Shown here piece after piece: positions 1-7,821 of a stretch of 64,000 bases of DNA. A program made the translations under genes and the position numbers. The DNA is from an uncultured Clostridia bacterium (GTDB lineage: Bacteria; Bacillota; Clostridia; Christensenellales; Pumilibacteraceae): assembly GCA_948440265.1 (NCBI GenBank), contig CAOJOK010000006.1:1-64000 (forward strand). The letters run 5' to 3'. The number at the start of each line of letters is the position of its first letter. Position 1 is the stretch's first letter. Under the pieces are notes generated by a model, which was not told the origin of the DNA, did no database searches, and saw only the letters and a list, made by a program, of their open reading frames with translations.

Positions 1-82
1 TTCGACGGGGAGTTTACTTCCCGTAAATGACCCGAGAAAAACCGCAGTTTGACACAGTATTTCGACGCGGATATGCCGTCAG

Positions 83-2449
83 TCAGTGGCGTTTGTACTT
101 ATTCTGCAACGCCGCCAACATATCCTCCAAAGACCGCTTATCGTTTTGGCGTCCTCTGTTATCTCTATTGTTATTGCCTTTATAGCCGCCGTTATTGCCG
201 TCGCCGCGCTTATTGCCGCTGCGCATATCCCTTTTCTCGCCGTTCTGCGGTTTCTTGAACTCGGGCTTTTTGCGCTCGGGCTTGGGCGGGGCGCCGCTCG
301 CCTGTTTCATAGACAGGTTGATGCGCTGTTTATCCACGTCCACGCCGATGACCTTGACTTTGACGGTATCGCCGACTTTGAGCGCTTCGGACGGGTGTTT
401 GATATAGCCGTTGGATATTTCCGAAATATGCACAAGTCCGTCGTGATGCACGCCGATATCCACGAACGCGCCGAAGTCGATTACGTTTCTGACCGTGCCT
501 TCGAGCTCCATACCCTCTTTCAAGTCTTTCAAGTCCAGAAGGTCGGCGCGCAGAACCACGGGCGGCAGGCTGTCGCGCACGTCTCTGCCCGGCTTCAAAA
601 GCTCGGCAATCATATCGTCCAGCGTGATTTCGCCCACGCCGATTTCCGTCGCCACGCTCGCCTTACCGTCCGCCTTGACTTTTTCGGAAATGTCGCCTAT
701 CTTGCCTGCAATCACGTCTTCGTCCGTATAGCCGTATTTGGACAGCAGTTTTTCCGCCGCCGCATAGCTTTCGGGGTGAACCGCCGTATTATCCAGCACG
801 GACTCGCCGCCGACTATTCTCAAAAAGCCTGCGCACTGCTCGAACGCTTTGGGTCCGAGTTTGGGGACGTTCAACAGCTGTGAGCGCGATTTGAACGGCT
901 GTGCCTTTCTGAACTCGACGATGTTTTTCGCTACGCCCGAATTGAGTCCCGCCACTCTCGAAAGCAGGCTCTGCGACGCCGTGTTCAAGTCCACGCCGAC
1001 GGAGTTGACGCAGTCTTCCACTACGCCGTCCAGCACTTCGGTCAGTCTTTTCTGCGGCATATCGTGCTGATACTGTCCGACGCCTATCGATTTGACGTCT
1101 ATCTTTATGAGTTCCGCAAGCGGGTCGAGCAGTCGTCTTGCTATGGACACCGCGCTTCTTGTAGACACGTCGAGTTTGGGGAATTCTTCCGCGCCGAGCT
1201 TGCTTGCGCTGTACACGGACGCGCCTGCTTCGTTGACGATTACGTACGACACGGGGCGCGAACATTCCTTTATGAGTTCGGCAATGAATATTTCCGATTC
1301 CTTGCTTGCCGTGCCGTTGCCTATCGATATGACGTCGACGTTGTGTTTCTCAATCAGATTTTTCAGAATCTCTTTGGACTCCTCGATTTTGGCTTTGGGC
1401 GGCGTGGCGTATACTACCGTGTAGTCGAGCACGTTGCCCGCTTCGTCTATGACGGCAATCTTACAGCCCGTGCGGTATGCCGGGTCGAGACCCATTATGA
1501 CCTTGCCTTTGAGAGGCGGCTGCATAAGAAGCGGACGAAGGTTCACTTCGAACATCTTTATCGCCTGTTCGCAAGCCCTGTCGGTCAGTTCGCTTCTGAC
1601 TTCCCTTTCCACAGACGGGAATATCAGTCTTTCGTAAGAGTCGATTACGGCTTCTTCCATTATGTTATCGAATATCGATTCCTTTTTCACGGCGTCGCGC
1701 ACTTTCTGCAACGCGACGTCGGTGTCCGCGCTTATGCCCACCTTGAGACATTCGTCGGCTTCGCCGCGGTTCAGCGCAAGTATGCGGTGCGGCGGTACGG
1801 AATTGACTTTTTCGTTGAACTGCGTATACGTTTCGTACACCTTGATTTTTTCGGGGTCGGCGTCCTTTGTCGCCGCGGCGGTTATGCTGCCGTCGCTTGT
1901 CAGATAGGCGCGCAGGGTTTTACGCAGAGCGGCGTCGTCGGATATTCTTTCGGCGATTATGTCGAGCGCGCCCTTGACCGCTTCTTTCGCGCTGTTTACG
2001 CCCTTTTCGGGATTTACATACCGTTCGGCAATCTCAAACGGCGAACCCTCTTTGAGCTCCTGCGCCCAGATGACGTCGGCAAGCGGTTCCAGACCTTTTT
2101 CCACGGCAACCGACGCGCGCGTCTTTTTCTTCTGCTTATACGGGCGGTATATGTCTTCCACTTCGGTCAGCGTCTGCGCGTTTTCCAAAGCCGCGCCTAT
2201 CTCGTCCGTGTATTTGCCCTGCCCTTCTATGGCGGACTTGACTTCGCCCTTGCGCTTTTCGAGATTGGTCAGATATGCCAGTCTGTCGGCGACTTCGCGC
2301 AATACCTGGTCGTTGCACGCGCCGTGCATTTCCTTGCGGTAACGCGCGATAAACGGAATGGTATTGCCTTCGTTTATCAAGTTCACGATGTTTTTTACGT
2401 GGTCGGGTTTGAGGGAAAATTCCTCGCTCAATTTCTGATTTATATCCAT
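83..2449 (-). CDS. tex: Tex-family S1 RNA-binding transcription accessory protein
   Basis: The 788-residue product matches the Tex/YhgF family across its length: an N-terminal helical domain (from MDINQKLSEEFSLKPDHV), a YqgF/RNase H-like domain at about 315-440 (GLDPAYRTGCKIAVID), helix-hairpin-helix segments at about 490-560 (VGVDLNTASQSLLSRVAG), and one S1 domain at about 645-715 (GTVRNVIDFGAFVDIGVHHDGLVHIS). Tex proteins bind nucleic acid and affect transcription in the cytoplasm; the exact role is not settled. The last ~70 residues form a basic K/R/N/G-rich tail, probably an extra RNA-binding segment. The gene diverges from yabP. A TTGCTT-N17-TAAAAT promoter lies at 2532-2560. Identification is secure; the regulatory role is inferred. 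Confidence 0.95.
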   Translation of the reverse strand: MDINQKLSEEFSLKPDHVKNIVNLINEGNTIPFIARYRKEMHGACNDQVLREVADRLAYLTNLEKRKGEVKSAIEGQGKYTDEIGAALENAQTLTEVEDIYRPYKQKKKTRASVAVEKGLEPLADVIWAQELKEGSPFEIAERYVNPEKGVNSAKEAVKGALDIIAERISDDAALRKTLRAYLTSDGSITAAATKDADPEKIKVYETYTQFNEKVNSVPPHRILALNRGEADECLKVGISADTDVALQKVRDAVKKESIFDNIMEEAVIDSYERLIFPSVEREVRSELTDRACEQAIKMFEVNLRPLLMQPPLKGKVIMGLDPAYRTGCKIAVIDEAGNVLDYTVVYATPPKAKIEESKEILKNLIEKHNVDVISIGNGTASKESEIFIAELIKECSRPVSYVIVNEAGASVYSASKLGAEEFPKLDVSTRSAVSIARRLLDPLAELIKIDVKSIGVGQYQHDMPQKRLTEVLDGVVEDCVNSVGVDLNTASQSLLSRVAGLNSGVAKNIVEFRKAQPFKSRSQLLNVPKLGPKAFEQCAGFLRIVGGESVLDNTAVHPESYAAAEKLLSKYGYTDEDVIAGKIGDISEKVKADGKASVATEIGVGEITLDDMIAELLKPGRDVRDSLPPVVLRADLLDLKDLKEGMELEGTVRNVIDFGAFVDIGVHHDGLVHISEISNGYIKHPSEALKVGDTVKVKVIGVDVDKQRINLSMKQASGAPPKPERKKPEFKKPQNGEKRDMRSGNKRGDGNNGGYKGNNNRDNRGRQNDKRSLEDMLAALQNKYKRH

Positions 2450-2531
2450 TTAAGACCTATCCTTTCGCCGCCCTTCTCCTTTTAAAGCGGCGGCTTGTTA
2501 TGTGCTTTCGCGCTTTGAACGCGCTTATATA

Positions 2532-2560
2532 ATTTTACTATAAACGGCGCAAAAAAGCAA
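2532..2560 (-). promoter_or_regulatory. Putative sigma-A promoter of tex
   Basis: On the minus strand TTGCTT (2555-2560) and TAAAAT (2532-2537) are separated by exactly 17 bases, with the start codon about 80 bases further on. The -35 is preceded by CGTCAAACGG, and the 16-base block CGTCAAACGGTTGCTT recurs exactly in the fabV promoter at about 46.5 kb. The rest of the tex/yabP gap (2450-2656) shows only the yabP ribosome site; I found no convincing sporulation-sigma promoter for yabP. Confidence 0.5.
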
Positions 2561-2656
2561 CCGTTTGACGGCTGTTTGCTTTCCCGAAAAAAGCATAATC
2601 CAAACTTAAACCGCATATCTATTATATGACAATATCGCACAAAACGGAGATGTTTT

Positions 2657-2923
2657 ATGAACGGCACTCAAACCGAAATCAGACACGCCATAACCTTGAA
2701 CTCGCGCAGAGACGGCACGGTGGAGGGCGTGTCCAAAGTGGTCAGCGCATACCCCGACGCAATCAACATAGTCACGTCCAAGGGCGCGCTTTGCATAAGC
2801 GGCAAAGAGCTTAAAATCTTGAAGTACGACGTCGACAGCGGCAAGCTCGTGTTCGAGGGCGAAGTGGCGGCAATCAAGTATGACGGCGGCAAAAAGCCGC
2901 TTTTGAAGCGCATATTCAAATGA
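2657..2923 (+). CDS. yabP: Sporulation protein YabP
   Basis: This 88-residue protein has the YabP/YqfC pattern: a short beta-rich domain opening with RHAITLNSRRDGTVEGV and continuing with SKGALCISGKELKILKYDVDSGKLVFEGEV. In Bacillus, YabP is needed for spore cortex formation and is made in the mother cell. The GGAG at 2646-2649 sits seven bases before the ATG and fixes the start. The stop overlaps the yabQ start by four bases (ATGA), so the two are translationally coupled. In Bacillus, yabO precedes yabP; here the yabO equivalent (rqcP) is about 47 kb away. The family call is good; the role rests on homology. Confidence 0.9.
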   Translation: MNGTQTEIRHAITLNSRRDGTVEGVSKVVSAYPDAINIVTSKGALCISGKELKILKYDVDSGKLVFEGEVAAIKYDGGKKPLLKRIFK

Positions 2924-3249
2924 GCGACGTCGCTCTGTTTTTCACCGCTCTCGGCTTCGGCTGTCTGCTTGCGCCTGTGTATTTTCTGCTGTCCTTTCTC
3001 CGAAAAACGGGCGGCATTATCGGCACGGTGATAACCGACGTCGTATTCGCCGTCCTGCTGTTCGCGCCCCTTATTCTGCTTGCCGTACTGTGCACGGACG
3101 GGGCGATAACTCCGTATACGGTTATCGGGCTTATGTTCGGCTTTTTCGCGTTTAAGACCCTTTTGACGGCGTTATATAACAAGGCGAAAAACAAATTGCG
3201 CAAAAAGCGCGGCAAAAAGATTGACGGAAAGGCGGAAACGGAAGTATAA
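2920..3249 (+). CDS. yabQ: Spore cortex biosynthesis protein YabQ
   Basis: The 109-residue product has three hydrophobic segments (about 5-27, 32-55 and 63-85) and a very basic C-terminal tail (KNKLRKKRGKKIDGK), as in the YabQ family of mother-cell membrane proteins required for cortex synthesis. Sequence conservation in YabQ is weak, so the call leans on position: it overlaps yabP by four bases exactly as the two are coupled elsewhere. The next gene, trmL, starts eight bases after the yabQ stop, so the three are probably one transcript. Confidence 0.82.
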   Translation: MSDVALFFTALGFGCLLAPVYFLLSFLRKTGGIIGTVITDVVFAVLLFAPLILLAVLCTDGAITPYTVIGLMFGFFAFKTLLTALYNKAKNKLRKKRGKKIDGKAETEV

Positions 3250-3256
3250 TACGGTT

Positions 3257-3712
3257 ATGTTCAACATTGTTTTATACGAACCCGAAATTCCGCAGAACAC
3301 GGGAAACATAGCGCGGACCTGCGCCTGCACGGGGACGGCTCTGCATCTGATTAAGCCGCTCGGTTTCGACATTTCCGAGAGCGCGATTAAGCGTGCCGGA
3401 CTCGACTATTGGGACAAGGTGAAGATTTGCCAGTACGAAAACTGGGACGATTTTCTGCGCCTGAATCCGAATGCGAAATGCTATTTCTTTTCCAAAAAAG
3501 CCGAGAGAGTTTACACCGACGTAAAGTTTGAAAACGGCGATTTTCTCGTGTTCGGCAAGGAGACGAAGGGTCTGCCCGACGAGCTTTTGCAGGCGAATTT
3601 TTCCTATGCCCTGCGGCTTCCTATGCGCGAAGGCGTGCGCTGTCTGAATCTTTCCAACTCTGCGGCAATCGCGCTTTACGAGGCTCTGCGCCAGACGGGG
3701 TTCGACATTTGA
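3257..3712 (+). CDS. trmL: tRNA (cytidine/uridine-34 2'-O)-methyltransferase TrmL
   Basis: The 151-residue protein is a short single-domain SpoU/SPOUT methyltransferase. It carries the three family motifs: motif 1 (EIPQNTGNIARTCACTG, residues 8-24), motif 2 (VFGKETKGLP, about 100-109) and motif 3 (LNLSNSAAIALYEALRQ, about 129-145). TrmL methylates the ribose of the wobble base of tRNA-Leu isoacceptors using S-adenosylmethionine through a knotted fold. I chose the ATG at 3257 because the protein then begins MFNIVLYEPEIPQNTGN as in homologues; a longer frame from 3221 would overlap yabQ. It follows yabQ closely. Confidence 0.93.
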   Translation: MFNIVLYEPEIPQNTGNIARTCACTGTALHLIKPLGFDISESAIKRAGLDYWDKVKICQYENWDDFLRLNPNAKCYFFSKKAERVYTDVKFENGDFLVFGKETKGLPDELLQANFSYALRLPMREGVRCLNLSNSAAIALYEALRQTGFDI

Positions 3713-3777
3713 AAATCGGCGTATAAAACTTTGCAAACGGTAATAAACTTATATATATCATAAAGGAGAAAACTGTT

Positions 3778-4314
3778 ATGAATCTTAAAGGTACGAAGAC
3801 GGAAGCCAACCTTATGGCGGCATTTTCCGGAGAGTCGATGGCAAGAAACAAGTACGACTACTATGCGTCCAAAGCCAGAAAGGACGGCTATGAGCAGGTG
3901 GCGAATATCTTTGCCGAGACTGCCGCAAACGAAAAGGAACACGCCAAGCTTTGGTTTAAAATTCTGCACGAAGGCGTGCCCGACACCGAAACCAATCTGA
4001 AAGACGCGGCGGCAGGCGAAAACTTCGAGTGGACGGATATGTATGCGAAGTTTGCCAAGGAAGCCGAGGAAGAAGGCTTCACCGACATTGCCAGACTGTT
4101 TCGCGGCGTGGCGGCAATCGAGAGTCATCACGAACAGCGGTATCTCAAACTCTTGGAGAATATCGAAAACGGTTCGGCTTTCAAAAAGGACGAGGAAATC
4201 GTTTGGGTATGCTTAAACTGCGGTCACGTCCACAAGGGCAAGAACGCGCCGAAGGTATGCCCCGTCTGCGCTCATCCGCAGAGCTATTTCCAGCAAAAGT
4301 GCGAAAATTATTAA
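3778..4314 (+). CDS. rbr: Rubrerythrin
   Basis: The 178-residue product is a complete rubrerythrin. A four-helix ferritin-like diiron domain (1-135) carries the E/ExxH ligand motifs ([30 protein letters not shown]). A C-terminal rubredoxin-type domain (140-178) has two CxxC pairs (CLNCGH, CPVCAH) for a mononuclear iron. Rubrerythrins reduce hydrogen peroxide in the cytoplasm of anaerobes, taking electrons from rubredoxin or NAD(P)H-linked partners. A strong AAGGAG lies ten bases before the ATG. The gene has its own 65-base upstream gap and ends at a hairpin terminator at 4336-4369. Confidence 0.95.
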   Translation: MNLKGTKTEANLMAAFSGESMARNKYDYYASKARKDGYEQVANIFAETAANEKEHAKLWFKILHEGVPDTETNLKDAAAGENFEWTDMYAKFAKEAEEEGFTDIARLFRGVAAIESHHEQRYLKLLENIENGSAFKKDEEIVWVCLNCGHVHKGKNAPKVCPVCAHPQSYFQQKCENY

Positions 4315-4335
4315 AAAAAACGACTGCAAACAAAC

Positions 4336-4369
4336 AAGAGAGAAGCGCGATATTGCGTTTCTCTCTTTT
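4336..4369. terminator. Bidirectional intrinsic terminator between rbr and glcK
   Basis: A 13-bp stem with one G-T pair is formed by the arms AAGAGAGAA (4336-4344) plus CGC and GCG plus TTCTCTCTT (4359-4367), with a six-base loop. A T-run follows on the plus strand and an A-run lies upstream (4313-4320), which suits termination of both converging genes. Confidence 0.8.
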
Positions 4370-4413
4370 CCTTTACTGTAATATTTTTAAAGCTGTGCGC
4401 CGTATTTTGCCTA

Positions 4414-5361
4414 TTACATCAAGAGCGCGGCGGCACCGATTATGCCAGCGTCGTTTCCGAGCGAGGCTATGAGCAGTTCCACTTTGGGCGTGCCCTGATA
4501 GCCGTAATGCATTGCTTTCATTCTCGTCTTTAAGCGGTTCAAAAGATTGTCGCCCTGCGCGCACACGCCGCCGCCGAGCATTATCGCCTGCGGACGGAAT
4601 TCGTTGCAGATATTAAGCAGTCCTTCGCTTAAATACAGCACATAGTTATTGACCACGAGCTTTGCCATTGCGTCGCCCTGTTTTTCCGTTTCGAACGCCG
4701 TTCTGCCGTCCACCTTGTCGATGTCGCCGCCGACGAAGTCCCACATTTTGCTTGCTCTGTCGCGCATCATAGCGTCCTTGGTTTCGCGTATCAGCGCGGT
4801 CGCCGAAGCATACGCTTCCAGACAGCCCCGTCTGCCGCACGCGCACGGCTCGCCGTTTACGCAGATTACCGAGTGACCGAGCTCCGCGCCCTTGGACTCG
4901 TTGCCCTCAAACAGTTTGCCGCCGATTACTATGCCGCCGCCCACGCCCGTTCCGAGCGTGATGAGCACGGTGTCCGTATAGCCCTTGCCTGCGCCGAACA
5001 GCGTTTCTCCGAGCGCCGCGACGTTTGCGTCGTTGCTGACCTTGACGGGCTTTTTTATTCTTTTGAGAATAAGCTCGGCTATCGGCACGTTATACCAGCC
5101 GAGATTGGGCGAATAGTCGACTATGCCTGCGCCGCTGTTTATTGCGCCGGGGCTTCCCACGCCCACGCCCACGATTTCGTCCAGACTGATTTTCGAGCTT
5201 TTTGCCAGATTGAGCACTTCGACAGCCATATCGAACGCCACTTCGTCCGCCGGTCTGTCCGCCTTGGTCGGGATAGACGATTTCGCTACGATTTTGCCGT
5301 CCTTGCTTACGATACCCGTCTTAATGTTCGTGCCGCCGAGGTCGATTCCTACATAATACAT
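4414..5361 (-). CDS. glcK: ROK-family glucokinase
   Basis: The 315-residue protein begins with the ROK phosphate-binding motif GIDLGGTNIKTGIV and has the ATP-binding/catalytic stretch LGTGVGGGIVIGG (about 136-148). It also carries the ROK zinc motif CACGRRGCLEAYAS (about 173-186) with three Cys and an upstream His (ELGHS). These features fit cytoplasmic glucokinase, which phosphorylates glucose with ATP; fructose or ManNAc kinase is less likely but not excluded by eye. A GGAGAG ribosome site precedes the ATG. The gene follows the leaderless 370-aa membrane protein by 58 bases and probably shares its transcript. Confidence 0.9.
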   Translation of the reverse strand: MYYVGIDLGGTNIKTGIVSKDGKIVAKSSIPTKADRPADEVAFDMAVEVLNLAKSSKISLDEIVGVGVGSPGAINSGAGIVDYSPNLGWYNVPIAELILKRIKKPVKVSNDANVAALGETLFGAGKGYTDTVLITLGTGVGGGIVIGGKLFEGNESKGAELGHSVICVNGEPCACGRRGCLEAYASATALIRETKDAMMRDRASKMWDFVGGDIDKVDGRTAFETEKQGDAMAKLVVNNYVLYLSEGLLNICNEFRPQAIMLGGGVCAQGDNLLNRLKTRMKAMHYGYQGTPKVELLIASLGNDAGIIGAAALLM

Positions 5362-5419
5362 TCTTTTCTCTCCTTATTTCCCTTCTATATTCGCGCGCCC
5401 TTTTTCGGGGCGGAAACGA

Positions 5420-6532
5420 CTATTTGATTATTATGGTGTTTATACTGCTCTCTATGCGCGCCTTTTCGTCTTCGCTCTTGGACTTCAAATAGTCGCTGAA
5501 CATATTGACGACGTTGCGCCTGTTTAATAGCACGTGGCGTTTTTTAATCGGCAGACCGCTTTCCATAGGTCGAACTTCGCGCGCCGCTTCGTCCGACGCC
5601 GCGCGCACAATCGTGCGCGTGCCCAAGTGAGGAGCTTCCCTACGCTCTTTCCCCACTTCCTTGAAGTCGTCTATCTCTCTCTGCGCCGCCTTGCGCTTGA
5701 AATCGGTTTTGACCTTTTCCGCAGTCATTGCCGCGATTTCCTGTTCGCTTTCGTTATCCTGCGGCGGTTCGTCTTCTTCTTCGTCTTTCGTTTCTTCGTC
5801 GATTGTTTCTTCGTCCGTTTCGTCTATGTCCGCAGGTCGATTGTCCGTTTCTTCGAGCTCGTCCGACATATCGGTTTCTTCCGCTTCTTCTTCGGGCGCG
5901 TCGTACTGCGCTTCGGGTTCTTCTTCGGGGATATTGTTATCCTGCGTTTCGCTCTGTTCGTCGTCGAGCGGAAAATCGAGGCTGTCCACCAAGCCCGATA
6001 TTTCGTCCATAATGGAGCGAACGTCCGTCATTTCGAAGTCTTTCTTTTCTTCGCCCGTTTTTTCGGCAGGTATGCTTTCGCCCTGTTTTTCCGCAGGCGT
6101 TTCTTCTTTTTCGTCCGCCATTTGCAAGTCCGCGGTCGCCGCGACTTCGCTCTGCGCCGCAATTCGCTCTTTCCTTATGCAGGCGAATATCACGAGCAGC
6201 AGCGACAGCAGGAAAAACAAGCCCGTGAAGCCGTATGTAATATAATATGTGAAAAGCAAGGCAAATTCCGCAATCGCGGGAATTTTCAACGACGCGATTA
6301 CGACGCTTGTCCCTTCCACCGTCATCAGCCCTGCCGCAAAACCGATTATTACCGCCGCAAACAGCGCGCTTAAAACGAGACCGATTATGCCGCACGTCAT
6401 ACAGGCGGCTTTCAAAGCCTTTTTCGGTTTGCGGGCGGCGATTATGTCGATAGTCAAAAACAGCCAAACGACGCAGAGCGCGACGCAGGCGGCGAAAAAT
6501 ATCAAATTATAAGTTACCGACAAATCGTACAT
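5420..6532 (-). CDS. Unknown membrane protein with long acidic tail (leaderless mRNA)
   Basis: I do not recognise this 370-residue protein. It has about four membrane segments in the first 130 residues, with start MYDLSVTYNLIFF. A long E/D-rich low-complexity region follows (about 135-275, many EE, DE and EEE runs), and the C-terminus is basic (LNRRNVVNMFSDYLKSKSEDEKARIESS). The ATG at 6532 is set by a perfect promoter whose predicted transcription start falls on that ATG, so the mRNA should be leaderless; no ribosome site is present. A longer in-frame reading up to 6631 would start upstream of the promoter and is rejected. The acidic tail may be a cytoplasmic protein-interaction region. Confidence 0.7.
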   Translation of the reverse strand: MYDLSVTYNLIFFAACVALCVVWLFLTIDIIAARKPKKALKAACMTCGIIGLVLSALFAAVIIGFAAGLMTVEGTSVVIASLKIPAIAEFALLFTYYITYGFTGLFFLLSLLLVIFACIRKERIAAQSEVAATADLQMADEKEETPAEKQGESIPAEKTGEEKKDFEMTDVRSIMDEISGLVDSLDFPLDDEQSETQDNNIPEEEPEAQYDAPEEEAEETDMSDELEETDNRPADIDETDEETIDEETKDEEEDEPPQDNESEQEIAAMTAEKVKTDFKRKAAQREIDDFKEVGKERREAPHLGTRTIVRAASDEAAREVRPMESGLPIKKRHVLLNRRNVVNMFSDYLKSKSEDEKARIESSINTIIIK

Positions 6533-6538
6533 AATATA

Positions 6539-6567
6539 ATTATACACTTTAAAAATCGCTATGTCAA
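6539..6567 (-). promoter_or_regulatory. Consensus sigma-A promoter driving a leaderless gene
   Basis: On the minus strand TTGACA (6562-6567), a 17-base spacer and TATAAT (6539-6544) form a perfect consensus promoter. Only six bases (TATATT) separate the -10 from the ATG at 6532-6530, so +1 is expected at or within a base of the start codon. Confidence 0.87.
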
Positions 6568-6668
6568 GACCTTGTGCGAAAAATATCGTTATATGCCGCC
6601 CTGCCCCTTGCGTCGCTTGGAAAGTTTGCAAATTTTTCCGTTATTTTTCGAAAACGGCGTGCAATCGG

Positions 6669-6697
6669 TTGACTTTGCGTCTTTTCGGGTGTAATAT
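6669..6697 (+). promoter_or_regulatory. Promoter of the cation exchanger riboswitch transcript
   Basis: TTGACT (6669-6674) and TAATAT (6692-6697) are 17 bases apart. Predicted transcription starts near 6704, about 12 bases before the first riboswitch helix. The region around the -35 (6655-6675) is nearly identical to the one before rqcP (49404-49424), with three differences in 21 bases. The 330 bases between the two divergent genes (6533-6862) hold only the two promoters, the riboswitch and its attenuator. Confidence 0.65.
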
Positions 6698-6715
6698 GGA
6701 TATACAATTCAATCC

Positions 6716-6811
6716 GTAAAAGGGAGTAGAAAGCATTTCCTGTAAATGTGCGTGCGGCCGTCAGTACGGCGTTTGAAACGCTCGGCGACGCTTGATTTTC
6801 GAGACTTTTAC
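6716..6811 (+). ncRNA. yybP-ykoY-type manganese riboswitch aptamer
   Basis: The 5' part reads GTAAAAGGGAGTAG (6716-6729) and the 3' part GAGACTTTTACC (6801-6812). The P1 stem is GTAAAAG (6716-6722) with CTTTTAC (6805-6811). Between them lie small hairpins: GCATTT/AAATGTGC, CCGT-cagt-ACGG, CGTTT-g-AAACG and CTTGA/TCGAG. The GGGAGTAG loop, the CCGTCA element and the terminal CGAGACTTTTACC match the yybP-ykoY family, known Mn2+ sensors that turn on cation-export genes. The next gene is a cation exchanger, which fits. The match is by eye; a covariance-model search would settle it. Confidence 0.85.
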
Positions 6812-6851
6812 CGAATTTTTCTGTATTCGGCAAAAAGTCTTTTATTTTTTT
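6802..6851 (+). terminator. Riboswitch attenuator terminator
   Basis: AGACTTTT (6802-6809) pairs with AAAAGTCT (6833-6840), enclosing CCGAA (6811-6815) with TTCGG (6826-6830). It is followed by TTTATTTTTTT (6841-6851). The 5' arm uses the same bases as the 3' side of the aptamer P1 stem, so P1 formation and terminator formation exclude each other. That predicts an ON switch: ligand holds P1 and transcription proceeds. Confidence 0.85.
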
Positions 6852-6862
6852 CGGGAGCGGTT

Positions 6863-7807
6863 ATGGTTTTCAGCATTATTTTCTTGATAATCGGTTTTGT
6901 CCTGCTTGTCAAAGGCGCGGACTTTTTCGTCGGCGGTTCCAGCCGCATTGCAACGGCTTTGAAAGTGCCGCCGCTGATTATAGGTCTGACCCTTGTGTCG
7001 TTCGGGACAAGCGCGCCCGAGGCTTCCGTCAGTATCATAAGCGCGATTAACGGCTTGAACGATATGGTCTTCGGAAATATTGTCGGCTCGAACATCTTTA
7101 ACACTCTGCTAATCTGCGGCGTAAGCTCCCTGCTCGTCCCCATTTTCATAGAAAAGTCGGTCAAGAAATTCGACCTTCCCGTTATGGTCGGGATATACGG
7201 CGTGCTGGCGCTGTTCGTGCTTGTCATAACGCCGTTTAAAATCGACCGCTGGGAGGCTATCGTCGTGCTGGCGCTGTTTGCCGCATATCTGACTATGCTG
7301 CTGCTGCGCGCGAAAAAGACAAAGCCGCCCCTTCCCCTGCCGAAAAAAGAGGACAACAATTTCCCCGTATGGTTCAGTCCGATAATGCTCGGCGTCGGGC
7401 TTTGGGGCATTATCGTCGGAGGCAATCTCGTCGTGGACAGCGCGACAAACATCGCCACGGCTCTGGGGATGAGTCAGTCTTTGGTGGCATTGACAATCGT
7501 CGCCGTCGGCACGTCTTTGCCCGAGCTTGTGACCAGCGTCGTCGCCGGCATCAAGAAGGAAAACGACATAGCCATAGGAAACATCATAGGCTCCAATATT
7601 TTCAACGTATTCATACTCGCGCTGTCGGCGACGTTAAATCCCGTATCGCTCGCGTTTGCGTCCGCAGCCGACGTTGCCGTGCTGATAGGTTCGGCGTGCG
7701 TTCTGCTTTTCATCTCTTTGAGAAGCGACAAATGCGGCAGAGCGCACGGCGCGCTTATGGTCGTTTTATACGCGCTCTATCTCGCATACATCATAGCGCG
7801 CAATTAG
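6863..7807 (+). CDS. CaCA-family Ca2+(Mn2+)/H+ or Na+ exchanger, YrbG type
   Basis: The 314-residue membrane protein has about ten hydrophobic helices and the two inverted alpha-repeats of the CaCA superfamily. Repeat 1 has SFGTSAPEASVS then GNIVGSNIFN; repeat 2 has AVGTSLPELVTS then GNIIGSNIFN. The acidic residues in these repeats bind the transported cation. The ATG at 6863 is preceded by GGGAG at 6853-6857; an upstream in-frame ATG at 6746 lies inside the riboswitch and is rejected. Control by an Mn2+-type riboswitch suggests manganese efflux as the physiological role, an inference from the leader. A hairpin terminator follows at 7795-7821. Confidence 0.9.
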   Translation: MVFSIIFLIIGFVLLVKGADFFVGGSSRIATALKVPPLIIGLTLVSFGTSAPEASVSIISAINGLNDMVFGNIVGSNIFNTLLICGVSSLLVPIFIEKSVKKFDLPVMVGIYGVLALFVLVITPFKIDRWEAIVVLALFAAYLTMLLLRAKKTKPPLPLPKKEDNNFPVWFSPIMLGVGLWGIIVGGNLVVDSATNIATALGMSQSLVALTIVAVGTSLPELVTSVVAGIKKENDIAIGNIIGSNIFNVFILALSATLNPVSLAFASAADVAVLIGSACVLLFISLRSDKCGRAHGALMVVLYALYLAYIIARN

Positions 7808-7821
7808 TCCGCGCTTTTTTT
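7795..7821 (+). terminator. Intrinsic terminator of the exchanger gene
   Basis: AGCGCG (7795-7800) and CGCGCT (7810-7815) form a GC-rich stem with a nine-base loop that contains the stop codon, followed by a run of seven T. It reaches the stop codon of the convergent spoIIE gene. Confidence 0.7.

Noticed and set aside
1..82. Possible gene or RNA at the left edge
   Set aside because: The 82 bases before the tex stop show only a short hairpin-like repeat (GGGGAGTTTACTTCCC) and no coding signal, so nothing can be supported.
6746..6862. Upstream in-frame ATG extending the cation exchanger by 39 codons
   Set aside because: It lies inside the riboswitch and attenuator and encodes an Arg-rich stretch without similarity; the ATG at 6863 has a ribosome site.
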